From: Pyronema omphalodes
Lineage: Eukaryota > Ascomycota > Pezizomycetes > Pezizales > Pyronemataceae
Direction: 5' to 3'
Assembly (NCBI GenBank): GCA_024516155.1
Contig: JAJJXM010000034.1
Coordinates: 310,001-374,000 of the forward strand
DNA: 64,000 nt
In this document: piece after piece, positions 1 through 10,368 of the stretch
Position numbering within the stretch: the stretch's first letter is position 1
Layout: the number at the start of each line of letters is the position of its first letter
The notes under the pieces: model-generated
Seen by the model: the letters and a program-made list of their open reading frames with translations, nothing else
Database searches by the model: none
Told to the model about the DNA's origin: nothing
Made by a program: the position numbers and the translations under genes

Positions 1-642
1 ATAAGGGATGGTCAGGCTGTGTTTGCTTGGAGGGATTTGAGTGGGGTAGGTTATATCTATTGCGGGGTGGGAATAGAAGTTTGATATGTCCGGGACTGGA
101 ATGAGTCAGGTATAGGCTTTTAGAGTCAGTCATAGCTAACAGATATACACAGGATCCAGGTGATCTATACGAATTCATTTGCGATACGTCGGTTCAGCCA
201 AGCGCGATTAGAACTTTCGAGACGGTTTCGCTTCGCTGCCAGTATGAGAGGAAATTCAATAAGCCCCATGATCATGCTACTGAGGCGGAGTTGCAGCAGT
301 TTGTTTTCGCGTAAGTGTTGTGTTATTTCTATTCACTCCCGTCCCCCATACCTCAACTTGGCGGTTAAAGTTGTTGTGCTGGAACCTCAGAGGGTTGTTC
401 AAACTTGTTTGCTGGTTGGGGCCCAGCGGGTTCGAACCTTGGTTACTTGGGTTACCAGAAACTAGCCAGGATTATATTAGACTTTAACTCTTAAACTCAC
501 AAGCTGACACCTGCATACCATTAGCGACTCTCCAATTCCCCCCGCATCCCCCACCACAACTTCCCCCGCCGCCTCAGCGTTCAGTTCACCGATATCCTCA
601 CCGCATCCTGCTGACAACGACGAATTCTATACTCCCCAAAAA
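1..642. other. Upstream region of the VID27-like gene
   Basis: No convincing coding sequence is visible. The stretch before the VID27 start is rich in C and A (about 500-640), as in fungal promoters and leaders. I looked here for an extra exon encoding the N-terminal VID27 domain and found no open frame resembling it. Confidence 0.5.
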
Positions 643-2574
643 ATGTCTTCTCGTCGCTTGAGAAGTAATAAAAATCAGAGCCCCGAGCCTGAGCCAGAGT
701 CCCCGCAAAAGACCCCGGTTGTTAAGAAGACAGTTGCGCCAAAGGCCCAGGAAGCTCCAGAGTCGTTTGAAACTCTTTGTAAGGAAGATGCTCAGCTTCA
801 TCTTTTTGATATGAACACACAGCTCTTTTATATGCTGGAGGAGGAGGTTACCGCTACTGTTAGTGAGGTTGGCAAATGGCAGTGTAAGTTTCATCCGGTC
901 CTCATCTAATCTCATCACAACTTGAAGCTTGGGATCTTCAAACCTTAAATCTTGAGATCTTCAAAGCTACATAACAGGCGCTAATGATGTTCTGTAGACT
1001 GGCTCCAAATTGAAGCCGCCGGTAAACCAGCTGTCGGAACTCCAGTTATCGCAGATATGAACCCCGTCTTCAACTTTGACTACAAATCCTTTGTTTTCAA
1101 CTACTACGACGAACAAGGATCTGCATATTCCTATCTCCTCCGCTTCGCCGATATCGAGTCTGAAGAGCGCTTCCAGGAGGGTCTTATGCGTGCTCTGTGG
1201 GAGCAGTTGAATGAAATCAAATGGGCTAAGGCGAAGGATCAGGAGCGGGAGTACGTTCTCGACGCCTTCCAGGATCTTACCATGGAAGACGCACCGCCTA
1301 TTGAGGGAGAGGAACGAGAGGAACGAGAGGAGGAGGAAGAGGAGGAGGAGGAATACTACGAGGATGCCGAAGACGACACCGCCGCTGGTAACCAATCCGA
1401 AGAGTACGATTCCGACGAAGAACAAGACGACGTCCACGGCAACCCAGCAGTCGACGACGACGGCAACATCAACTCCCAACTCGCCGTTGGTTTCAAGAGT
1501 GATCGCTCTTTCGTCGTTCGTGGTAACCAGATCGGTGTCTTTAAGCACGTCTCTGACAAAGACCTTGAATTCTCTACCACCATCACCAATGTCCGTACTA
1601 CAGCTGGTAAATCCTTTGCTCCTAGCAAGGTTATGCTCCACCAGGGTGATTCCAGTATGATCATGCAAGACCCTAACAACCCTCACTCCTTGTACCGTAT
1701 GGACTTGGAATACGGTAAGATCGTCGACGACTACAAAATCCACGACGATATCCCCGTGAAGCTTTTCGCCCCGGAGAAGAAATTCGCACAAATGACCGGT
1801 GAACAAACCTTCCTCGGACTTTCCAGCAACTCACTTTTCCGCATCGACCCCCGTCTCAGCGGCAACAAGTTGGTTGATACACAGCTAAAACAATACGTCT
1901 CCAAGAATGACTTTTCCGCCACCGCCACCACGGAGAACGGTTACATTGCCGTCGCTTCCAACAAGGGAGATATCCGTCTCTTTGACCGTCTCGGTATCAA
2001 TGCCAAAACCCATCTCCCAGCACTAGGAGAGAGCATCATCGGCCTCGACGTCTCCGCCGATGGACGCTGGATTCTCGCCACCTGCAAGACCTACCTTCTC
2101 CTAGTCGACGCGCTTCAACACGACGGCAAAAACGAGGGGGAGCTAGGTTTCAAAAAATCCTTCCCCAAGGATAGTAAACCCAAGCCCCGTCGTCTAACCC
2201 TGAATCCTATGCACGTAGCACAAATGCAAAACGAAACAAAAGCGCCCCTATCCTTCACAGCAGCTAAATTCAACACTGGACTAGAAGCCAATGAAACTGC
2301 TATTATTACATCAACTGGACCATTCATGGTGACTTGGAATCTTAGAAGAGTTGTACAGGGAAGAAAAGACCCGTATCAGATTAAGAGATATGCAGAAACT
2401 GTTATGGCGGATAATTTTAGGTTTGGATCGGATAAAAATGTTATTGTTGCCTTGCCGAATCAGGTGGAATTGGTACAGAAACAGAGCTTTAGGAAACCGA
2501 CTAGGGAATCTATTGCTACTCCGGTTAGACAGTTGAGGAATCGCGGGAATGGAATTGTGGATTCGCCTTATTAA
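643..2574 (+). CDS. VID27: VID27-like protein, 605 aa, two exons (643-883, 998-2574)
   Basis: This is a cytoplasmic protein of the fungal/plant VID27 family, linked in yeast to vacuole import and degradation of fructose-1,6-bisphosphatase; its biochemical role is unclear. The intron at 884-997 (GTAAGT...TGTAG) joins in phase and creates the codon before WLQIEAAG. Residues about 40-165 form the PH-like part (FNFDYKSFVFNYYDEQG), about 182-215 an acidic run of Glu/Asp, and about 240-590 the beta-propeller-like VID27 domain, with the typical FRIDPRLSGNKLV and NKGDIRLFDRLG segments. The first 40 residues are a basic and proline-rich leader. Yeast Vid27 is 782 aa; the N-terminal domain found there is absent here. 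The ATG at 643 is the first in-frame start. Family assignment is firm; the true N-terminus is less certain. Confidence 0.93.
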
Positions 2575-4479
2575 GGGTGGAGAGAAATAATGGGGGAGAT
2601 GGAGGAAATGGAGGAAATGGGGAAGAATGAAGACGAAAATGATAGCGGAAGAAGAAAGGGGATATGGTGAAGTGATGAGGTGATGAGGTGGAAAATAATG
2701 GAGCGCTTTTTCTTATTCTGTTTTTTTTATCACTTTTTTTTTGTTTCTGTTTCTGTTTCTTTATAACAAAGGAATATACCAATGTCATTTAAGATTACTA
2801 AGCGATTGGTTTGATTAGGTTAGCTTGTGTTTAGGGGTAGCTACATAGCCATAGCGGGAATTAAAATTTTCATTAAGGAGTAAACTTTAATCAACCAAAA
2901 AAACAAGGCTCAGTAAAGAAAGACATTTTCTCAAAAAAAGGAAAAAGAAAAGAGATTTTTGTTGGATGGGTGATAATACATGATCGTAAGGTGATAGTTG
3001 TGAAAGTTGTGATAGTTGTGATAGGATGGGGTGGGGTTATTATTCATTAATGGATGGTTTCGTAACTTGCTAACTTCATGGGCTTTTTGGATTGTCTTTT
3101 GGATTGGGGGTTGCCTTTTTGAATATTTACTGAGAAGATTTTGTGGTGGGGGTATGGTGGATGTATGGTGGATGTATCGTGGTGTAATGGGTATTGTGTG
3201 GTGGGTGTTCACAATCCAGGTGCAGGTTTTCCCGTACAGAAAGTTTAAGGTTTATTAGGAATGGTTAAACTACAGTGGTGTAGGATGGATTTATGGGGGT
3301 TATATTTTGAGCAGAAATTAAGTCGATAGTTGTGAAACGGGAACGCGTGAGAAAAGTGGAGGTGGAAGAATGTATTCATTGAGAACTATAGTGATCTAGC
3401 TCTGCGCGTCTACAGAGGGAGATATACCCAATGTGGAAACTCCACCTCCACGTGCCAGTCACGTAAGCGGCAAGCCCTAAGTGCGGCCAAGACACCTGAA
3501 CTCTAGGCGACCTTGAACAATAGTAATATAGGTGATGTTGTCAAGGAATTTAGATCAATGATGCATCGATGAATTTTTCTTCTATGCCGGTTTACTGGGT
3601 TATGAAAACAATAATAATAACAACAATGATGAATCTACATCTCGTGATAGAGAAATCCACCCATCCACCCATGTATCCGAAACTTCCAAAGTTCAAATTC
3701 CGCAGGCATCTTCTCCATCACTCATTACACCCTATTCCCTCAGATCCAACCAAACTCATCAAGGTATAAATCACCGCTTATCCCATTGCCTGCCCGCTAA
3801 CAACATAACCTTTTCCACCATTACAATCACATTCATATTTTCAAGGTTCCAAGAATACGATACACAATGGACCACCAGGGACCCCCAGGGACCCTGCAGA
3901 CTACTTTGTGCTTATTTCTATAAACATGGATATCGCATACCAAAACACGGGTATAGACATGCATATCAATATCCCCATCGTCACATTTTGTAACACGACC
4001 TTCCGCTTGTACAGTTACCTACGTATACCGTAATATAGGACCTGAGAAATGCCGTGGTTGTTGGGACTTTGGGACTTTGGTATTTTGGGGGAAGGTTTTG
4101 TGGGATGGGATTCTTCCGTGGGTGATGTTGAGGGTTTGTGGAGGTGGGCTTGTGTAATGTTGTTGAGATGCTAGGGGGGATGTTGTGATGACTGGGATTT
4201 GGGCATGTGATGAGATGCTGCGGTTGGAAGGTAGAATATGGTGATTATTTTATTGCGGCTTCTTGTTGGGTATATGTTTCCTGGAGCTCGAAGTATTGTG
4301 TAGCATTGTGCATCGGGAGAAATTCGAGTTGGATATACATCAATATGGCTTCTTTTTTACCTACCTTGATACCACTTACTTCAAACAATGCTAATACAAT
4401 AATACGTTCTCATATAAATAATAACTTCACAAATGATGATGACAAATTGACAATCACGCCACAAGGATTTTCAGCATCA
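2575..4479. other. Non-coding stretch between VID27 and the peptide-gene island
   Basis: Only short open frames without recognisable protein features are present. The first part (2580-2780) is the purine-rich and T-rich 3' flank of VID27. The segment 2940-3260 is G/T-biased with short imperfect repeats. I see no RNA gene or mobile element. Confidence 0.5.
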
Positions 4480-4830
4480 TAAGAAAACAGCTTTCGTTGA
4501 TTTGGCTTGACTTGGTTTAAGTGTTACTAAGGAATTCTACATCCTTCTGTTTCATTAAAGCACACATTCATCAATTCAAAAACATCCCCAATAAACCCGT
4601 ATCCAAAACAACATTTATTACTACCAATACTCCAAGTTTCCGAATCCGTCTTTAGGATCTTAACTCTTAACTCTTAACTCTTAACATCCCCGCCACCACC
4701 ATAGATATTGCCGATACCATACTCTTCACAAGCACAGGTTGCAACAGTACCTATAGGTTATTAATTATCATTTTTTCAAGATAAGGAAGCCTAAACTAAA
4801 AGGGAAGAGAGATATACATACCATCACAGC

Positions 4831-4962
4831 CTACAACACAGCTGCAGCAGGCTCGGGCTTAGCAACATCTGAGATACGGCCGTATTTGCGTTGAGGATTA
4901 GGGGTGGCGGATACAAGGCCGACAATAGCGGTGATGGTAACGAGGAGGTGGGAGATAGACAT
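4831..4962 (-). CDS. Small secreted peptide precursor, copy A, 43 aa
   Basis: I do not recognise this family. Residues 1-19 are a clear signal peptide (MSISHLLVTITAIVGLVSA, small residues at -1 and -3). Thr20-Gln24 follow, then a dibasic Arg25-Lys26, then a 17-residue C-terminal part YGRISDVAKPEPAAAVL. Length and stop position are identical in all four intact copies. Compared with copy C there are eight base differences: five synonymous codons, a TAG/TAA stop swap and one Val/Ile codon. An inferred reading is a secreted peptide released by a Kex2-like protease. A conserved intron-like element (4751-4821) follows the stop. No expression evidence can be seen here. Confidence 0.72.
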   Translation of the reverse strand: MSISHLLVTITAIVGLVSATPNPQRKYGRISDVAKPEPAAAVL

Positions 4963-5068
4963 TATTGGTTGAGAAGGAGGGGTTTGGTATGGGGTTTGAT
5001 GCTTGGAATGGATGAGATGTTGGATGATGATGATGATGATGAGGCAAAAATGGAGGATTTTGAGAGGC

Positions 5069-5074
5069 TTTATA
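5069..5074 (-). promoter_or_regulatory. TATA box, peptide gene copy A
   Basis: TATAAA on the minus strand, 107 bases upstream of the copy A start codon. It lies at nearly the same distance as in copies C and D, inside a conserved stretch rich in CAT and CATC repeats. Confidence 0.5.
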
Positions 5075-6521
5075 GAATGATGGATGGATGGATAGTTATC
5101 ATGGGGTTTTACTATTTGGGTTGTTCAGTCCTTGTGGCCGGCTTTCTTTTTGGACGGAAAGATTTAGGGTGGATTGCGGGGTGTATGGCATGTTGCTTTG
5201 CTTTGATATTGGATAAGCATTGTGTCAGTATCCGATGGCTGCTTGTCTGTCCGGATTTGTGAGATGTTAAAAGGAAATTGAAGCTGCAGTTTTAAGATTT
5301 ATGAAGATTGGAAACTTCCCTGCCTAGACTCTGTTGTGAGCATTCCAGAAGTTGGAAGTGAAAACAAATAATGTGTATATTATTACTTATACTACTCTTT
5401 GGGAACAGCTACTGCAGCTAAAGGCTCACAGTTAGTAGAGCTTTTCTGAAGTGGGGTGTTGGTACAGAGTACCTACAGAAATGCATAGGCGCGAGTTACG
5501 AGTTACAACGCCCAGCCGCTGTAAGCCTGGGGGTTTTCTATTGTTACGATACGAGAGTGCGTAATCAAAACAAACATAAATTATCTGTATACCATTTCTT
5601 CACTTTCGTTTCAGACAGATCGATACGAAGATACGAAAATATAGGTAGAAAGTGCAGATGTATTCAGCCTTAATTGCCGCCTGTGCGGCACTATCCTCAA
5701 AGTGGTTGAAAAGGCGCAAGGTCGGCTATAACCCGTGGCCCATGGGTAAATATCGTGTAGGGTTTTCAAACTGAGCATCTAGGTTGAAGATTTTGACAAT
5801 AGCTGTTGATTTTTGCTTGAAGAGCCGTGTACATGGAGGAGTGGAGGAGGACTAGAGCCATTAGCGCGCCTCTCTGGTTGATAATAACCTGGCTTGCTAT
5901 CAAACGTGTGTTTTTAGTAATTATAATATCCGTCATAATATAGAAATTGAAGTAAGGTAGTTTATGTAAACTAAAAATATGGCTGGAAAGAATCATCATA
6001 ACATTTTGGATTGGAACTCAAAGGTATTGGAGTTTGTAGTTATCTCTCTAGAGCGTGAAGTTTTTTGCAGCATTAAAAATTAGAATTCACCCGAGTAAAA
6101 TCACATCAATACCGCTTTTTGTTTTCCTAGATACTGTTTTGTTATAATAATACCAATACAACAACAATGCATTCACAGATGAGTTCATAAATGATCACCA
6201 TCATCTCATAAGAGTTCTCAGTATTATAAAAAAAACCAAGTTGATTATTTTAGATTCTACTAAGAGATGCGAAAGATTCCCTAGCAAGCCTCTTTCCAAA
6301 ACAACATGTACCCCTTCTCGGTCTCTCTTCTCCACCTCCAAATACATCCCAACCCCCTTTAGACTTTCAACCGCTATTTCAGACATATCCCCATTGACAC
6401 CACAGAAATTGTTGCCGCCATTCACTTCGCAAGCACGGGTTGCAACGGTGCCTATACGGTATCAATTATTACTCTTTAAGAAATTTCCAAGGAAAAGGCA
6501 TGGGAGATATACCATCACAGC

Positions 6522-6653
6522 TTACAATACAGCTGCAGCAGGCTCGGGCTTAGCAACATCTGAGATACGGCCGTATTTGCGTTGAGGATTGGGGCTAGCA
6601 GAGACAAGGCCAACAATGGCGGTGATGGTAATGAGGAGGTGGGAGAGAGACAT
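6522..6653 (-). CDS. Small secreted peptide precursor, copy B, 43 aa
   Basis: This member has the same layout as copy A: a 19-residue signal peptide (MSLSHLLITITAIVGLVSA), SPNPQ, dibasic Arg25-Lys26, and the same 17-residue C-terminal segment. It differs from copy C at nine bases. Seven changes are silent and two are conservative (Ile3 to Leu, Thr20 to Ser). It is the minus-strand half of the head-to-head pair B-C. An intron-like element (about 6452-6512) follows the stop, and a second open segment with Cys residues lies beyond it. Function is unknown. Confidence 0.72.
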   Translation of the reverse strand: MSLSHLLITITAIVGLVSASPNPQRKYGRISDVAKPEPAAAVL

Positions 6654-6780
6654 TATTGGTGAGATTGGTGGTGGGAAGGGTTTTGTGTTATGAGGTTTGA
6701 TGGTTCGAAGGAATAGGGAGATAGTGATGATGATAATGATGATGATGATGGGGTCATTAAAGGAGGGCTGTGAGGAGGTT

Positions 6781-6786
6781 TTTATA
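6781..6786 (-). promoter_or_regulatory. TATA box, peptide gene copy B
   Basis: TATAAA on the minus strand, 128 bases upstream of the copy B start. The spacing is slightly longer than in the other copies because of expanded ATGG and GATGAT repeats in the leader. Confidence 0.42.
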
Positions 6787-8006
6787 GAAAAATGGATATA
6801 TGAAGAGAAGGATGGACGGTAGATGAATGGATGGATGGATGGTTAACCGCTATTGTGGGGGGTTACTGTTTTCGGGAAGTCTGCAGTCCTGGAAATTGAT
6901 ATGATGGATTGCGTGGTGTATTGCTTTACTTTGATATTGAATAATTGGACAAGCACTGTCAGTATCCGATGGCTAGTGATCCATCCGGATCTGTGATTCA
7001 TTCCTCGGTCTGGTTAAAGTAATGGAAGTTTTACCTGTGAATAATTGAAATTTCTGAAAGTTGTAACGTTTCTTGTCTAGATCATGTTGTGAACATTCCT
7101 TCCAGAAGTTTGAAGTAAAAATAAACAATATTGATGTTATTTATGATACTCCCCTACTCAGTCATTGACCAAAGTTACGGCTGGTGAAGGTTTGCTGGAA
7201 TGAAGTGTTACAGTAATACGGGAGACACAACACCCAAGATGAACCTAGAGAATTTTTTGATTTTTCAGAGTGATTATTTTATCACTATTTACGAATTTTA
7301 AGATTGATGAAGCTTAGAGACTATTCTCTTGAGCCATAGTAGACAGCGCTTGTCATAAATTTGAGGTTGGGTACGTTTATGGATGAATCAGTCACAGCAA
7401 ACCGCGCGCTTTTGACTACCAATTTAAGTGTAGCGCCAGGCAACCTACGGAACCGTATGCATCTGCACTTTCCATGTATCTTCGTATCGATATGTCTAAG
7501 ATAGAAGTGAAGAAATGTCGTGCAGACGGATTTGCTTGTTCTGATTGCACTTTCTTATCATGGCAAGGAAGAATTAGCTTTGCCCCGCACGGCTGTGTGC
7601 CGTAACTCGCGCCTCTATACATCATTGTAACACCCGACTTCAGAAAACCTTCAGCCATTGTGATTGAAGTAAATTCTTTAGAAGAGTAGTATAATCAACA
7701 ACATCGACATTGAATATTCCTACTCAACTTCTGGAATCTTTATAACAGGATCTAGACAAGAAAGTCTACAATCTTCATAAAAGTCAGTCAAGCGCAGATT
7801 CAACTTTCCTTGATTTAGCCAATTCCAGAAATGCATCACAGATCCGGACAGACAAGCAAATATCGGATACTGACACGGTGCTTATCCACAATATGCCGTA
7901 CACCCCGCAATCCATCGTAGATTTTTCCGCTCGGAAAGAAAGCCAATAGGAACTGAATTCCCCAAATAGTAAAAATTCATGATAACTATCCATTCATCCA
8001 TCTTTC

Positions 8007-8012
8007 TATAAA
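8007..8012 (+). promoter_or_regulatory. TATA box, peptide gene copy C
   Basis: TATAAA 102 bases upstream of the copy C start codon, in the block of promoter sequence shared with copies A, B and D. Confidence 0.5.
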
Positions 8013-8108
8013 GCCTCTCAAAATCCTCCATTTTTGTCTCGTCATCATCCAACATCTCATCCATTTCAAGCATCAAACCCCATACCAAACCCCTCCTTCT
8101 CAACCAAA

Positions 8109-8240
8109 ATGTCTATCTCCCACCTCCTCATCACCATCACCGCTATTGTCGGCCTTGTCTCCGCCACCCCCAATCCTCAACGCAAGTACGGCCGTATCTC
8201 CGATGTTGCTAAGCCCGAGCCTGCTGCAGCTGTATTGTAA
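8109..8240 (+). CDS. Small secreted peptide precursor, copy C, 43 aa
   Basis: This is the best plus-strand representative of the family. Signal peptide residues 1-19 end in LVSA, followed by TPNPQ, dibasic Arg25-Lys26 and the C-terminal 17-mer beginning YGRISDVA. An in-frame extension to about 8034 exists but runs back into the TATA-proximal region, and copies A, B and D start at the equivalent of 8109, so this ATG is preferred. Just past the stop, GTATGT (8250) and a CTAAT...TATAG acceptor (8319) mark a 70-nt intron-like element. It forms the plus-strand half of the pair with copy B. Function unknown; a secreted signalling peptide or effector is an inference. Confidence 0.75.
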   Translation: MSISHLLITITAIVGLVSATPNPQRKYGRISDVAKPEPAAAVL

Positions 8241-8249
8241 GCTGTGATG

Positions 8250-8319
8250 GTATGTATATCTCTCTTTCTTTTAAGTCGGAGATTTCTTACCTTGAAGAAT
8301 AAAAACTAATACAGTATAG
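8250..8319 (+). other. Putative 3'-UTR intron after copy C, conserved in copies A, B and D
   Basis: Donor GTATGT lies 9 bases after the stop codon, with CTAAT at 8305 as a possible branch site and the acceptor TATAG at 8319. The same arrangement is found at 4751-4821, about 6452-6512 and about 10063-10124 on the minus strand, with the acceptor context TATAG|G in each. Reading phase across it is not kept between copies, so it is more likely in the 3'-UTR than inside the coding sequence. Confidence 0.45.
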
Positions 8320-8992
8320 GCACTGTTGCAACCCGGGCTTGTAAAGAGTATAGTATCGACAATATCTGCGATATAGTGGGGATGTCTCTGAGATAGCGGT
8401 TTAAAGTCTGGTGGATGTTCGGATGTATTTCGAGTTGGAGAAGAGAGGCCGAGAAGGGGTATATGTTGTTTTGGAAAGGGGCTTGCCAGAGAACCTTTCG
8501 GCTCTCTCAATAACGTCTTAAGCTCTATAGAGATAATTAAACACTCCGGTACCTTTGAATATCAAGCTCAGATGTCATGAAAATTCCTTTCAGCCATTTT
8601 TTCAATATATATATGGTGGGGGACACCAAATCTCGACAACTCGTGACAGTAAATCTTCCATCAACACACCCCGTCAATGAACTCAACCACAACCACTGCA
8701 ATTGAAAATTGATTTTATAGCAAAGAATTTCTATCAGACGAAAATTGATGGAGGCAAAGACAGATGAGCTAAACGGTGTTAAAACCCCTGCATTTTTTAT
8801 GGGCTAGGGAAATGTCAATTTTTGCGTAAGCCTTGAAGAGCCGTGTACATGGAGGATTGAAGGAGGGCTGGCGCTACTAGTGCGCCCTCTAGTAGATATT
8901 GCCTTGTCGTCACTTTGTTCCTTCTTCATCAATATCAACTATGTTCTCCGCCTCCATCATCTCTAATCAGTATGTATCACTTGAGACCATTT

Positions 8993-9307
8993 AGCCTCTC
9001 TCTCCCTCCCTCTCTCTCTCTCCCTCCCTCTCTCCCTTTCTCTCTCTCTCTCCTCTCTCCCTCCCTCAAAGAGAAGCTCTCAGCCCTCCTCTCCTCTCCC
9101 CCTCTCTCCTCTCCCTTCTCCTCTCTCTCTCTCCCTCTCTCTCTCTCTCTGTCTCCCTCTCTCTCTCTCCCCCTCTCTCTCTCTCCCTCTCTCTCTCTCC
9201 CTCTCTCTCTCTCCCCTCTCTCTCTCCCTCTCTCTCTCTCCTCTCTCTCTCTCCCTCTCTCTCTCTCCCTCTCTCTCTCTCCCTCTCTCTCTCTCCTCTC
9301 TCTCTTC
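8993..9307. repeat. CT-rich polypyrimidine microsatellite
   Basis: About 300 bases made almost only of C and T on the plus strand, mainly CTCTCTCC-type units. It interrupts the duplicated island between copies C and D. The long Leu/Ser/Pro or Arg/Glu open frames across it come from the repeat, not from a gene. Confidence 0.9.
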
Positions 9308-10131
9308 CCCCCCTTGTACAAACCTACAACAGCGGGGTGTTACAATGTATAGGCGCAAGACGCTACATCATCTAGCTAAGGTAAGCCTGGAGTTTTTCCG
9401 TTGTTATGATAAGACAGTGCAATCAAAGCAAGTATAACTATCTGCGTGACATTCCTTTATTTCTATCTTAGACAGATTGATGCGAAGATACGTGAAAAGT
9501 GCGGATTCATTCAGCTTTAGCAGTCCCCCTCCCGTCACCGTACTCAAATATATACTTCTTAGCGATTATAATATCTTTGGAGACACAGAAATAAAAATAA
9601 GCTGACGTAAGTAAATTAGAAATATAGTCGAAAAGAATCCTAGTGGTAAATTTGGCTTGGAACTCAAAGGTACCAGAGTTTGTAACATCTCTCTAAAGCT
9701 CAAAGCATTTTGTTGCATTGAAGATTAGGAATTTTTCTCCTCAGATACTGTTTAGCTATAACAGCATCAATCAAGTAACTCATTCACATATTGGTTCACA
9801 ATTGATGAAAATTATCGTATCAGAATTCTCAAAATCATTAAATATCTCTTGTTTACTTTAGACGTTACCAAGAGATTCCACCGAAATATTCCCCAACAAT
9901 CCCCCTTCTAAAACAACATATGCCCCCTCTCAATCTTTCCTCTCCACTCTAAATACATCTCAATCCCCTCTAAACTTCAAACCGCTATCTCAGAGACATA
10001 TCCACAGCCACCACAGATATTGCCGATACCATACTCTTCGCAAGCATGCTTTACAACAATACCTATACGATGTTAATTATTACTCTTTCAGGATATTTCC
10101 AAGTAAAAGGGAAGAGATATATACCATCACA

Positions 10132-10263
10132 TTATAATATAGCTCCAGCAGTCCCGGGCTTAGCAGCCTCGGAGAGACGACCGTATCTGCGTTGAGGATT
10201 GGGAGTGGCAGAGACAAGGCCGATGATGGCGGTGATGGTGACTAGGAGGTGGGTGAGAGACAT
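10132..10263 (-). CDS. Small secreted peptide precursor, copy D (most diverged), 43 aa
   Basis: Length, signal peptide (MSLTHLLVTITAIIGLVSA), TPNPQ and the dibasic site are all kept; here the site is Arg25-Arg26. The C-terminal 17-mer has changed to YGRLSEAAKPGTAGAIL. The first eight residues changed conservatively (Ile to Leu, Asp to Glu, Val to Ala), while the final part is looser. The frame is open to the same stop position despite many base changes, which argues that the gene was under selection for much of its history. It is the minus-strand half of the head-to-head pair with pseudogene E. Confidence 0.7.
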   Translation of the reverse strand: MSLTHLLVTITAIIGLVSATPNPQRRYGRLSEAAKPGTAGAIL

Positions 10264-10362
10264 TGTTTGTTGAGAAGGAGTTTGTTATGGGTTTTGATGC
10301 TTGAAGAAGATGAAGAGATGTTGGATGATGATGAGGAAAATCAGGAGGGAATGTCGGGCGGT

Positions 10363-10368
10363 TTTATA
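10363..10368 (-). promoter_or_regulatory. TATA box, peptide gene copy D
   Basis: TATAAA on the minus strand, 100 bases upstream of the copy D start, at the position conserved in the other copies. Confidence 0.45.

Noticed and set aside
370..450. tRNA suggested by GGTTCGAACC near 428
   Set aside because: The flanking bases do not pair as a T-arm and no acceptor or anticodon arm could be placed.
967..1806. 279-codon open frame antisense to VID27
   Set aside because: It mirrors the VID27 exon; the Val/Leu/Asp-rich composition is what the reverse frame of Glu/Asp-rich codons gives.
7882..8108. N-terminal extension of peptide copy C to 8034 and antisense frames nearby
   Set aside because: They run through the conserved TATA and leader region; the other three copies start at the equivalent of 8109.
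8241..8515. C-terminal extension of the peptide by stop readthrough or splicing
   Set aside because: The reading phase after the stop differs between copy D and copies A-C, and the resulting residues are not alike.
8915..9352. Leu/Ser/Pro-rich or Arg/Glu-rich proteins over the CT tract
   Set aside because: Pure dinucleotide-type repeat is open in several frames at once; no protein feature remains outside it.
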